64,000 bases of DNA, from contig JAWKYD010000017.1 of assembly GCA_041396685.1 (NCBI GenBank), positions 62,001 through 126,000 on the forward strand. The letters are read 5' to 3'. The stretch comes from JAUIAI01 sp041396685. GTDB lineage: Bacteria; Pseudomonadota; Gammaproteobacteria; Burkholderiales; Burkholderiaceae_E. Within the stretch, counting starts at the first letter, position 1; every line of letters starts with the position of its first letter. Below, piece by piece: positions 1 through 7,470 of the stretch. The notes beneath the pieces were generated by a model, which did not search any database, was not told where the DNA came from, and was given only the letters and a program-made list of their open reading frames with translations. Both the position numbers and the translations under genes were made by a program.

Positions 1-495
1 GACGTTGTTCATCTCGCCATGGTCGGGCGTCTTGTAGCGCATCTGCATGACCATGCTCCTGGGGTTGTCGACCGTGATCGTGCCCTGGCCGGTGGCACCG
101 TCCGGGCATTTCAAACTGACCGTTCCCACCTTGCCCTTCCAGGCGATGTCGTGCTTGCAGGCGGCATCGCCTTCATCCATGTTGTCTGCCATCATGCCGC
201 CCAAGCCCCGCTTCAGGTCGGCCGCCGTGATGCAGGTCTCCTGCTCGCCACCCATCATGTGCTGCATCTGCTGCGCCAACATGGCCCGCATCTGCTGTTG
301 CTGGGCCTCGGGCAGCTTGGCGAGCTCCTGCTCCATCATTTTCATCTGACCGCTCATCCGGTCGGCCATATCGCCCTGCATGGTCACGCCCCAGGCGCCG
401 GGGTCGATCTGCGGCTCGGCTGACACGGCCGCCGATGCGGTGGCCAGGAACATGACGGCCAAGGTTGCACTGAAAGAGGATCGACGAACTCGCAT
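1..495 (-). CDS. DUF3617-like exported protein, cut by window edge
   Basis: The frame starts at an ATG at 493-495 with AAGGAG seven bases upstream and is still open at base 1, so 165 codons are visible and the C-terminus is missing. Residues 1-26 form a signal peptide (MRVRR start, hydrophobic core, cleavage after AVSA), so the product should reach the periplasm. The mature part is rich in Met and Gln between about residues 45 and 80. Cys88 (in ETCIT), Cys113 and Cys130 follow, in a region with short beta-like stretches. An exported protein with an ETC motif followed by a second Cys fits what I know of DUF3617 proteins of Proteobacteria, whose function is unknown. It lies 111 bases downstream of ligC on the same strand and may share its transcript, but nothing else ties it to aromatic catabolism. 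Family assignment is from pattern memory only. Confidence 0.7.
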   Translation of the reverse strand, partial: MRVRRSSFSATLAVMFLATASAAVSAEPQIDPGAWGVTMQGDMADRMSGQMKMMEQELAKLPEAQQQQMRAMLAQQMQHMMGGEQETCITAADLKRGLGGMMADNMDEGDAACKHDIAWKGKVGTVSLKCPDGATGQGTITVDNPRSMVMQMRYKTPDHGEMNNV

Positions 496-606
496 GATGG
501 GCTCCTTGGCGGCGGGACGAGTCACGAACTGGCATGACGATAGCGGACTGCCGTGGGTTCGCCTACCCCGATTTCCGGCGATGGGCGTCCCACCATGCCG
601 ACACGG

Positions 607-1551
607 TCAGCCCTGCATTTGCTGCTCGAGCGCGTGCAACACCTGATAGCAGGGCAACACCGAATGCACGGACGAGTTGGGCTCGCGCCCCTCCCGGATT
701 GCGGCGACGAATTCGCGGTCCTGCAATTCGATGCCGTTCATCGAGACATCGACCTTGGAGACATCGATCGCCTCCTCACGGCCGGTGACCAGATCGTCGT
801 AGCGGGCGATGTAGGTGCCGTTGTCGCAGATGTAGCGAAAGAACGTGCCCAGGGGCCCGTCGTTGTTGAACGACAGCGAAAGCGTGCAAATCGCGCCGCC
901 GGCGGTCTTGAGCTGGATCGACATGTCCATCGCGATACCGAGTTCGGGATGGAGCGGACCCTGCAAAGCGTGGCACTCGACGATCGGCTCACCGGCCTGA
1001 TAGGCAAACAAATCGACCGTGTGCGCCGCATGGTGCCAGAGCAGGTGATCGGTCCAGGAACGCGGCTCGCCGAGCGCGTTCATGTTCGTGCGCCGAAAGA
1101 AGAAGGTCTGCACGTCCATCTGCTGGATCTTGAGCTCACCGGCACGCAGGCGCTTGTTCAGCCACTGATGCGACGGGTTGAATCGACGCGTGTGACCGAC
1201 CATGCAGACCAGGCCGGTTTCCTTCTGAACCCGCGCGACCTCCTGCGCATCGGCCAGGGAGTCGGCCAACGGGATCTCGACCTGGACGTGCTTGCCGGCC
1301 TTCATGCACTGGATCGTCTGTTCGGCATGCATCTGGGTGGGTGTGCAGAGGATGGCCGCCTCGACGCCCGGCAGGGCGAGCGCCTCGGCCAGATCGGTGC
1401 CGGCGTGCCCGATGCCGTATTTGTCGGCCATCTCGCGGGTGGGCTCCTGACGGCGCCCGACGAGGCCGACCACCTCGACGCCGTCGATCTTGGCCAGGCC
1501 GTCCAGGTGCTTGGCGCCGAATGCGCCGCCTCCGGCAAGAATCAGTTTCAT
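607..1551 (-). CDS. ligC: 4-carboxy-2-hydroxymuconate-6-semialdehyde dehydrogenase (LigC), Gfo/Idh/MocA family
   Basis: This 314-residue protein opens with a Rossmann segment (GGGAFG, residues 7-12) and carries the family's second-domain pattern, including CTPTQMH and the VEIPLADS stretch that replaces the usual EKP motif. LigC oxidises 4-carboxy-2-hydroxymuconate semialdehyde (as its cyclic hemiacetal) with NADP to 2-pyrone-4,6-dicarboxylate, the step after LigAB and before LigI in cytoplasmic protocatechuate 4,5-cleavage. Length matches known LigC/PmdC proteins of about 315 residues. The ATG at 1551 has GGGAG eight bases upstream. The gene is separated from ligB by the ComEA-like gene, an unusual gap in an otherwise tight cluster. 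The family alone contains many sugar dehydrogenases; the LigC call rests on both the sequence pattern and the flanking ligABIJK genes. Confidence 0.9.
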   Translation of the reverse strand: MKLILAGGGAFGAKHLDGLAKIDGVEVVGLVGRRQEPTREMADKYGIGHAGTDLAEALALPGVEAAILCTPTQMHAEQTIQCMKAGKHVQVEIPLADSLADAQEVARVQKETGLVCMVGHTRRFNPSHQWLNKRLRAGELKIQQMDVQTFFFRRTNMNALGEPRSWTDHLLWHHAAHTVDLFAYQAGEPIVECHALQGPLHPELGIAMDMSIQLKTAGGAICTLSLSFNNDGPLGTFFRYICDNGTYIARYDDLVTGREEAIDVSKVDVSMNGIELQDREFVAAIREGREPNSSVHSVLPCYQVLHALEQQMQG

Positions 1552-1682
1552 CGTTGGATCTCCCTCGTTGCAATCATGGAGCCGGCCTCGTTCGACATGC
1601 TCGAAGCCGGCGGCGCGGGGCCGCCCGGGCCGCGGTCACCGCGCCCGCCGCAGGCGGTGCGGGACCCGCAGGCGGGCGGCGT

Positions 1683-2099
1683 TCATTTGCTGCCGGCCTT
1701 GGCGTCCTTGACGGCCTTCGCCAGCTTGGCCGGCTTGTCCGACTTGGCAGGCTTGTCCTTGACCTCGGTCACCTTGCCCCTGGCTTGCTCGCGAACATTG
1801 CCCGCGCTTTTGGCCTTGCCGGCCGCGGCCTTGTCGGCCGAAGCCTTGACGGTGCCCTGGCGAATGTTGCCGGCCACCACGTCGCCGACCCCGGGCACGC
1901 GTGCCTTGAGATCATCATCGTTCTTGAACGCACCCTTGCGACGCTCGGTGACGATGCGCTCGGCGATGACCGGGCCGACGCCCTTGATCGTCTGCAGATC
2001 CTCGAGTGAGGCCTTGTTGACATCGAGCGCGAAAGCGCTGGCAACACCGATGACGAACAAGCTTGCGGCGGATAGCAGCCCGCGAATGAATCGATTCAT
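1683..2099 (-). CDS. ComEA-like helix-hairpin-helix exported protein
   Basis: The product is 138 residues. Residues 1-25 form a signal peptide ending in ASAFA. A single helix-hairpin-helix unit follows: LDVNKASLEDLQTIKGVG at about residues 25-42, then a second hairpin with VPGVGDVVAG near residue 70. The last 55 residues are a low-complexity Lys/Ala tail. This is the pattern of ComEA-type periplasmic DNA-binding proteins, which hold incoming DNA during natural transformation, and of short ComEA-like proteins in Burkholderiales. The ATG at 2099 has GGAG ten bases upstream. It sits inside the lig cluster, between ligB and ligC, although its family has no role in protocatechuate degradation. No other competence gene is visible in the window, so a role in DNA uptake is only family-level inference. 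Confidence 0.8.
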   Translation of the reverse strand: MNRFIRGLLSAASLFVIGVASAFALDVNKASLEDLQTIKGVGPVIAERIVTERRKGAFKNDDDLKARVPGVGDVVAGNIRQGTVKASADKAAAGKAKSAGNVREQARGKVTEVKDKPAKSDKPAKLAKAVKDAKAGSK

Positions 2100-2119
2100 G
2101 ATGCGAACACTCCATGGGT

Positions 2120-2265
2120 CGCCATGGTTGGCGACGGATGAACGACGAACGAGACTTCACGCAAGACGACGACAGCAACCTCGACAGCAAGGACATCACG
2201 AACGACGACGGCGACCAGCAACTCCGACGAGCGACGACCTCCGACGACGACGACGGCCCGCGCGC
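2120..2265. repeat. GACGA-rich low-complexity spacer
   Basis: The gap between ligB and the ComEA-like gene is dominated by irregular GAC, ACG and CGA trinucleotides, for example GACGACGACGG near 2250 and AACGACGACGG near 2200. It has no convincing reading frame, hairpin or promoter. Its composition differs from the other intergenic regions of the lig cluster, which are short and not repetitive. Confidence 0.5.
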
Positions 2266-3105
2266 TCAGCCGGCCTCGAGGATCATATGGCCGACGGCCG
2301 TGTTCGACGCCGGTACGTGATAGAAGCGGTGCTTCTCGGTGACCGCGTCGCCCAATGCGCCACGCGCCACCAGCCACATGACCAGTTCGACCCCCTCGGA
2401 GCCGGCCTCTCGCAGATACTCGACATGAGGCAGCCTGGACAGCGCGACCGGATCGGGGCCGAGTTTGTCCAGGAAGGCGTTGTCGAACACCTTGTTGATC
2501 AGGCCGGCACGGGGCCCCTGAAGCTGGTGACTCATGCCGCCGGTGCCCCAGATCTGCACCGTCAGATCCTGATCGAAGGACTCGACGGCGCGGCGGATCG
2601 CGCGGCCCAGGGCCAGGCAGCGGTTGCCGGTGGGCGCCGGATATTGCACCACGTTGACGGCCACCGGAATGACCTTCACCGGCCAGCGCTGCACCTGGCC
2701 GAACATCAGGGTCAGCGGCACGGTGAGGCCATGGTCGACCGCCATCTCGTTGACGATCGTGAGATCGAACTCGTCTAGGATGACCGACTGCGCGATGTGC
2801 GCGGCCAGCTCCGGATGGCCCTCCACCACGGGCACGGGCCGCGGCCCCCAGCCCTCGTCGGCGATCGGAAAGCTGGCCGCGCAGCCGATCGCGAAGGTCG
2901 GGATCATGCGCAGATCGAATGCGCTCGCGTGATCGTTGTAGACCAGGATCACCACGTCGGGCAGATTGTCGGTCACCCAGCGCTTGGAGAACTCGAAGCC
3001 GGCGAACAGCGGCCGCCAGTAGTCGTCGTCGGTCTTGCCGAGATCGACCGCCGCGCCGATGGCGGGTACGTGCGAGCTGAACATCGCGGAATGGATGCGT
3101 GCCAT
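2266..3105 (-). CDS. ligB: protocatechuate 4,5-dioxygenase beta subunit (LigB)
   Basis: LigB is the catalytic subunit of the iron(II) extradiol enzyme that opens protocatechuate between carbons 4 and 5, giving 4-carboxy-2-hydroxymuconate semialdehyde. The 279-residue protein shows the class III extradiol ligands known from Sphingobium LigB (His12, His61, Glu242): here His12 in SSHVPAIG, His59 in NDHASAF and Glu240 in EGVELVMW. The ASNTAVGHMIL ending is also LigB-like. Its ATG overlaps the ligA stop codon by one base (TGATG), which implies translational coupling and a one-to-one complex with LigA. Gallate dioxygenases are related but are usually single-chain fusions of the two subunits. Separate alpha and beta chains support protocatechuate as the substrate. 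Confidence 0.94.
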   Translation of the reverse strand: MARIHSAMFSSHVPAIGAAVDLGKTDDDYWRPLFAGFEFSKRWVTDNLPDVVILVYNDHASAFDLRMIPTFAIGCAASFPIADEGWGPRPVPVVEGHPELAAHIAQSVILDEFDLTIVNEMAVDHGLTVPLTLMFGQVQRWPVKVIPVAVNVVQYPAPTGNRCLALGRAIRRAVESFDQDLTVQIWGTGGMSHQLQGPRAGLINKVFDNAFLDKLGPDPVALSRLPHVEYLREAGSEGVELVMWLVARGALGDAVTEKHRFYHVPASNTAVGHMILEAG

Positions 3106-3494
3106 CAGTCGCGCTCTCCTTTGTAGCGGTTACCTTCGATCGGACGGCCGCCCGCGAGCATCATCTGGCGGTAGTCGGTCTGCGCCATGCCGGTCATGCG
3201 CGCGGCTGCCCACTCGAAACTCTTTTCATCGGTGAAGAACAGCTTGGCGAGAAAGTAGACATTGCCACCCAGCGACAGCAGATGGTTGTAGTCACGCGCG
3301 AGCACACCCTGCTTCTGCTCCTCGGTCATGTCCCATTCGTCGAGGTAGGCGCGCTCGTCAGCCTTGAAGCGGGCGCGATTCTCGGCCTTCATCAGCGACA
3401 TGCAGAACTGGTTCAGGTGGTAGCCCTTGCGGGCCTGCTCGGCGTCGAAAATGGTGGTGCCGGGGATGTCGGCATAAGGTTTTTCCAGAGCCAT
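3105..3494 (-). CDS. ligA: protocatechuate 4,5-dioxygenase alpha subunit (LigA)
   Basis: LigA is the small helical subunit that caps the LigB active site. The 129-residue frame begins MALEKPYADIPGTTIFD, includes the typical GYHLNQFCMSLM segment at about residues 24-35, and ends with the Gly-rich AGGRPIEGNRYKGER tail. Length is close to the family's roughly 130-140 residues. The start at 3494 is fixed by a strong GGAGG ribosome-binding site just upstream; the longer open frame reaching 3962 has no such support and its extension overlaps ligI. The 3' end overlaps the ligB start. LigI starts upstream, so the transcript order is ligI, ligA, ligB. Confidence 0.94.
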   Translation of the reverse strand: MALEKPYADIPGTTIFDAEQARKGYHLNQFCMSLMKAENRARFKADERAYLDEWDMTEEQKQGVLARDYNHLLSLGGNVYFLAKLFFTDEKSFEWAAARMTGMAQTDYRQMMLAGGRPIEGNRYKGERD

Positions 3495-3520
3495 GGCTCC
3501 TCCTTCTTGCAGCGGCCCTG

Positions 3521-4417
3521 TCAGGCCGCATCGCCCCAGTAGAGGCGCATCGGGTTGTCGACCAGCAGCTTCCGCTGCAGCGCGGCCGTGGTCGCGATCC
3601 TGGGGATGAAATCGACCAGCTTGCCATCGTCGGGCATGTGGCTCTTCATGTTCGGATGTGGCCAGTCGGTGCCCCAGAGCACACGCTCGGGGAAGGTCTC
3701 GACCAGGTAACGGGCAAACGGCACGACATCGTCGTAGCCGTGCGGACCCGATTTCGACAGCCGCTCGGGGCAGGACACCTTGGACCAGATGTTCTCGTGC
3801 TCGCGCATCATGCGCACGAAGCGCTGGAACTGCTCGCCCTCGACCGGCAGCGAGACATCGGGCCGGCCCATGTGGTCGACCACGACCGTGGTCGGCAGGC
3901 TGGTGAAGAAGTCTTCGAGCTCGGGCAGATCCTGCGCCTCGAAGTAGATGACCACGTGCCAACCCAGCGGCGCGATGCGCGCGGCGATCTCGCTGAGCAC
4001 CTCGCGCGGCGTGAAATCGACCAGCCGCTTGACGAAGTTGAAACGCGTGCCGCGAACACCGGCCGCGTGCATCGCCTGCAGCTCGGCATCGCTGACGTCG
4101 GCGCCGACCGTGGCCACACCGCGTGCCATGCCGTTCGAGTGCTCGAGCGCATCGACCAGCGCGCGGTTGTCGCTACCGTGACAGGTGGCCTGCACGATCA
4201 CGTTGCGCGAAAAACCGAGATAGTCCCGCAATGCCCAGAGCTTCTCCTTCGGCGCGTCGCAGGGCGTGTACTTGCGCTGCGGTGCATAGGGAAACACGTC
4301 TCCCGGACCGAACACATGGCAGTGGGCATCGACCGCGCCGGGCGGCGGTGTGAATTCGGGCTTGCTCGGATTGGGATGGAACGGCAGCCAGTCGGGGTCC
4401 ATCTGGAACTTCGGCAT
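3521..4417 (-). CDS. ligI: 2-pyrone-4,6-dicarboxylate lactonase (LigI)
   Basis: LigI hydrolyses 2-pyrone-4,6-dicarboxylate to 4-oxalomesaconate in the cytoplasm. The 298-residue protein is an amidohydrolase-superfamily barrel with the first-strand DAHCHVFGPGD motif (His32, His34) and the C-terminal WGTDWPHPN motif with Asp251. These correspond to LigI residues known to act without a bound metal. VDHMGRPD in the middle is typical of the PDC-hydrolase branch. I take the ATG at 4417 (MPKFQMDPDW) because the family conservation begins there; the open frame extends upstream to 4990 without conserved content and would overlap ligJ. It lies 26 bases upstream of ligA and 92 bases downstream of ligJ. 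Confidence 0.93.
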   Translation of the reverse strand: MPKFQMDPDWLPFHPNPSKPEFTPPPGAVDAHCHVFGPGDVFPYAPQRKYTPCDAPKEKLWALRDYLGFSRNVIVQATCHGSDNRALVDALEHSNGMARGVATVGADVSDAELQAMHAAGVRGTRFNFVKRLVDFTPREVLSEIAARIAPLGWHVVIYFEAQDLPELEDFFTSLPTTVVVDHMGRPDVSLPVEGEQFQRFVRMMREHENIWSKVSCPERLSKSGPHGYDDVVPFARYLVETFPERVLWGTDWPHPNMKSHMPDDGKLVDFIPRIATTAALQRKLLVDNPMRLYWGDAA

Positions 4418-4509
4418 CGGTTTTCTCTCGAGAAGAGGGCGCGGCGTCCGGCGCCCCGCCCAGGGGCCCGGGCGGACGGCGACCGGCGCGATCAGTGCGC
4501 CCTTTGCAC

Positions 4510-5532
4510 TCAGCGGCCCTGGGCCTTCAACATGGCATCCAGACGCGGGTAGACGCGCCGGGCATTGCCTTCGAACACCGCGGTCTTGTCGGCGGCCGGA
4601 ATGTCCAGCTTGTCGATGTAGCGCTTGGTGTCGTCGAAATTGAAGCCCGTCTCCGGATCGATTCCGCGCACCGCGCCGACCATCTCGGAGCCGAACAGGA
4701 TGTTCTTGACCGGAATGACCTCGAACAGCAGGTCGATGCCCGGCTGGTGATAGACGCAGGTGTCGAAGAACACGTTGTTCATCACGTGGCCGTCGAGCAG
4801 CGGTTTCTTGAGCATCTGCGCCAGGCCGCGATAGCGCCCCCAGTGATAGGGCACCGCGCCACCGCCGTGCGGAATCACGAAACGCAGCTCGGGGAAATCC
4901 TTGAACAGATCGCCCTGGATGAACTGCATGAACGCCGTGGTGTCGGCATTGATGTAGTGCGCGCCCGTGGCGTGAAAGTTCGGATTGCACGAGGCCGACA
5001 CGTGGATCATGGCCGGCACGTCGAGTTCGACCATCTTCTCGAAGAACGGGTACCAGCTCTTGTCGGTGAGCGGCAGCGAGGTCCAGTGACCGCCGGACGG
5101 GTCGGGGTTCAGATTGCAGCCCACGAAACCCATTTCACCGACGCAGCGCTCGAGCTCGGCGATGGAGTTCGCGATCGGTACGCCCGGCGACTGCGGCAGC
5201 TGGCACACCGGCGCGAAGTTCTCGGGATAGAGATCCACCACCCGCTTGATCAGGTCGTTGCAGGCCCGCGTCCAGGCCATGCTGGTCTCCTCGGTGCCGA
5301 CGTGGTGACCCATGGCCGAGGCACGCGGCGAGAACAGCGTCAGATCGGCGCCGCGCTCGCGCTGCAGCTTGAGCTGGTTGGCGTCGATGGATTCGCGGAT
5401 CTGGTCGTCGCTGATCGTGCCGTAAGCGGGCGCCGGCAGCGAGCCATCCTTGAGCCGGGCCTCCTGGGCGTCACGATAGGTCTGGTGCGGCTCGGGGGCG
5501 GTCGTGTAGTGACCGTGGCAGTCGATGATCAT
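4510..5532 (-). CDS. ligJ: 4-oxalomesaconate hydratase (LigJ)
   Basis: LigJ adds water to 4-oxalomesaconate to give 4-carboxy-4-hydroxy-2-oxoadipate. The 340-residue frame starts MIIDCHGHYTTAPEP, with the zinc ligands His6 and His8 at the end of the first strand. It also contains MIHVSASCNPNF, the IPHGGGAVPYHWGR metal motif and a LFGSEMVGA segment with the conserved Glu. Length equals that of Sphingobium LigJ (about 341). The ATG at 5532 has GGAG eight bases upstream. It lies between ligI and the DUF1932 dehydrogenase on the same strand. Related gamma-resorcylate decarboxylases share the fold but not the HWGR context. Confidence 0.93.
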   Translation of the reverse strand: MIIDCHGHYTTAPEPHQTYRDAQEARLKDGSLPAPAYGTISDDQIRESIDANQLKLQRERGADLTLFSPRASAMGHHVGTEETSMAWTRACNDLIKRVVDLYPENFAPVCQLPQSPGVPIANSIAELERCVGEMGFVGCNLNPDPSGGHWTSLPLTDKSWYPFFEKMVELDVPAMIHVSASCNPNFHATGAHYINADTTAFMQFIQGDLFKDFPELRFVIPHGGGAVPYHWGRYRGLAQMLKKPLLDGHVMNNVFFDTCVYHQPGIDLLFEVIPVKNILFGSEMVGAVRGIDPETGFNFDDTKRYIDKLDIPAADKTAVFEGNARRVYPRLDAMLKAQGR

Positions 5533-5582
5533 CTCGGGTTCTCCAGGGCCCCGTGCCGGCCGACCGCCGGCGCGAGGACATC

Positions 5583-6464
5583 TCAATCGGGGGTATTGTC
5601 GCGCGCCGCGCGCATCGCATCCAGGAAGGGCGCGATCGTGTCGTGCTCGAGCGCGGCCCAATGGCGCGGCGCCCACTCCTGGCGCTCGACACAGGCGCGC
5701 GTCATCCAGGGCTCGACGCCGGCCTCCTGCACGGTGCGCGCCACCTCACGCATCTCCTCGGCGCGGCGCACGCCGTGTTCGATGGAACGCGAGATCATGT
5801 AGCGCGCGAGCTTGTGCCAGTCACCGACCGGCAACAGATCCGACAGCGAATTCAGTACGTCGTCCTCGACGCCGTAGTGGCGCGCGGCCAGCATCGACTC
5901 GGCGAGCAACGCCTCGATGCCCTTGATCATCACGCTGCGACACATCTTGGTGGCGGAGGCCGGACCGACGGTGTCGGCATAGGCGCGCACACCGGTGAAG
6001 CCGAGCGCGACCAGCGCGGGCGCGAGCTCGTGCGCACGCGTGCCGCCGAGCAGGATGGGGCTGGCGACTCGCCGCGGCCCGATCGGGGCCATCACGGCGG
6101 CCTCCAGGTAGGACCCGCCGGCGCCATCGATGATCGCGGCCGCCGCCTGCTTGGTGCCCGGCGAAGCCGAATTCAGGTCGAGATACGGCACCGCTGCGCC
6201 GATGCCCTCGGCCACCGCCCGCGCGGCTTCGAGGTCGGATGCCGCGGTCACCGCGCACACGACCAGCGAGGCGTCGCGCACCGCGTCGGCGGCACCACTG
6301 GCCGCACGCACCGACGGCCGCCGCCGCGCCGCCTCTGACGGGCCACTTCGCTGGTCCGGAAAAGCGATGTCCCAGGCGGACAGCGTCACCCGGCCGGCCG
6401 CGAGCAGATCGTCGGCCAGTGTCTGGCCGACCTCGCCGAATCCGATCAGTGCGAGTTTGGTCAT
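5583..6464 (-). CDS. DUF1932 NAD(P)-dependent dehydrogenase-like protein in the lig cluster
   Basis: The 293-residue protein has an N-terminal Rossmann fold (LALIGFGEVGQTLADDLL, with GxGxxG at residues 7-12). A 6-phosphogluconate/beta-hydroxyacid dehydrogenase-like core follows, with DLNSASPGTKQ and AAVMAPIGPRR, then an alpha-helical DUF1932 C-terminal domain. I chose the ATG at 6464 because AAGGAG lies eight bases upstream; an earlier in-frame ATG at 6482 lacks one. It sits between ligJ and ligK, so the transcript would be ligK, this gene, ligJ. A role in the pathway is likely from position, but every classical step from protocatechuate to pyruvate and oxaloacetate is already covered. It may reduce a side product or act on a methylated or hydroxylated analogue; this is inference. 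Confidence 0.8.
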   Translation of the reverse strand: MTKLALIGFGEVGQTLADDLLAAGRVTLSAWDIAFPDQRSGPSEAARRRPSVRAASGAADAVRDASLVVCAVTAASDLEAARAVAEGIGAAVPYLDLNSASPGTKQAAAAIIDGAGGSYLEAAVMAPIGPRRVASPILLGGTRAHELAPALVALGFTGVRAYADTVGPASATKMCRSVMIKGIEALLAESMLAARHYGVEDDVLNSLSDLLPVGDWHKLARYMISRSIEHGVRRAEEMREVARTVQEAGVEPWMTRACVERQEWAPRHWAALEHDTIAPFLDAMRAARDNTPD

Positions 6465-6504
6465 CGACGACTCCTTGGCCATGGGGGATCGCGCGACGGC
6501 CGGC

Positions 6505-7200
6505 TCAGGCGCCTTGGTCGTCGGCCTGGCTGACCCAGACGAGACCGCGCTCGGCCAGCTTGCCGCGCATGTCGTACATGTCGATGCCCAGTTCGCCGGC
6601 CTTCAGACGCTTGCGCGAGACCGCCTCTTTCTCCTCGCGTGCGATCGAGGCCGTCAGCACCGCCGCCGCCTTGGCGAGCGGCACGATCACGATGCCATCG
6701 TCGTCTGCGACCACCACGTCGCCGGGATTGACCAGCTGACCGGCACAGACCACCGGCACGTTGACGCTGCCCAGGGTCTCCTTGACCGTGCCCTGCGCGG
6801 ACACCGCACTCGACCAGACCGGGAATTTCATCTGGGTGAGATCGCGCACGTCGCGTACGCCGGCATCGATGACCAGGCCCAGCACACCGCGCGCCGCCAA
6901 CGAGCTGGCCAGCAACTCACCGAAATACCCGGCGTCGCTGGCCGAGGTGGGCGCCACGACCAGCACGTCGCCCGCCTGGCATTGTTCGACCGCGACATGG
7001 ATCATCCAGTTGTCACACGGCGCGACGCTGACGGTGACCGCGGTGCCACCGATGTGGGCGCCCGGGTAGATCGGCCGCATGGACGGGGCCAGCAGCCCGA
7101 TACGGCCCTGCGCCTCGTGGATCGTGGCCACACCGAGCTTGGCGAGGCCGGCGACGGCGTCGGGATCGGCGCGGCGGATGTTGGTGACGACCTTGTGCAT
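6505..7200 (-). CDS. ligK: 4-carboxy-4-hydroxy-2-oxoadipate aldolase (LigK), RraA-fold class II aldolase
   Basis: LigK cleaves 4-carboxy-4-hydroxy-2-oxoadipate into pyruvate and oxaloacetate, the last step of the pathway; members also decarboxylate oxaloacetate. The 231-residue protein carries the RraA/HMG-aldolase pattern: GVATIHEAQGRIGLL near the N-terminus, VVAPTSASDAGYFGELLA with the phosphate/pyruvate loop, DAGVRDVRDL with the conserved Arg-Asp, and a GDVVVADDDGIVIVP strand. I place the start at 7200 (MHKVVTN), with AGGAG seven bases upstream, rather than at the TTG/ATG run further up. It is the first enzyme gene of the lig cluster, about 270 bases downstream of the LuxR-type regulator. 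Confidence 0.92.
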   Translation of the reverse strand: MHKVVTNIRRADPDAVAGLAKLGVATIHEAQGRIGLLAPSMRPIYPGAHIGGTAVTVSVAPCDNWMIHVAVEQCQAGDVLVVAPTSASDAGYFGELLASSLAARGVLGLVIDAGVRDVRDLTQMKFPVWSSAVSAQGTVKETLGSVNVPVVCAGQLVNPGDVVVADDDGIVIVPLAKAAAVLTASIAREEKEAVSRKRLKAGELGIDMYDMRGKLAERGLVWVSQADDQGA

Positions 7201-7470
7201 CAGAAGCTCCTGCAAGTGACGACGCCCGTCCGGCCCAGACTGGGCGCCGACGACGCACGGGGGTATCGATGGATGAACCGCCTCGGCCGCTGGGCCGGAC
7301 CACGGTTGGCGACCCTGCCACGCCGATGGCCCGACGGCCGACGGTCGTGCAAGCGTCGCTGCACGGTGGACGCACCCGCACCGGCCGGCCGATCCCGAAT
7401 GATTGCACAGACGAGGGGCGCCTGCGCCCCCTCGGCGCCCTGGCGCGGGCCGGTGGACTCCGCCGGGCGC

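Noticed and set aside
553..2778. 741-codon plus-strand open frame opposite ligC, the ComEA-like gene and ligB
   Set aside because: Antisense shadow of high-GC coding sequence; Arg/His/Asp-rich composition, no domain, and three real genes on the other strand explain it.
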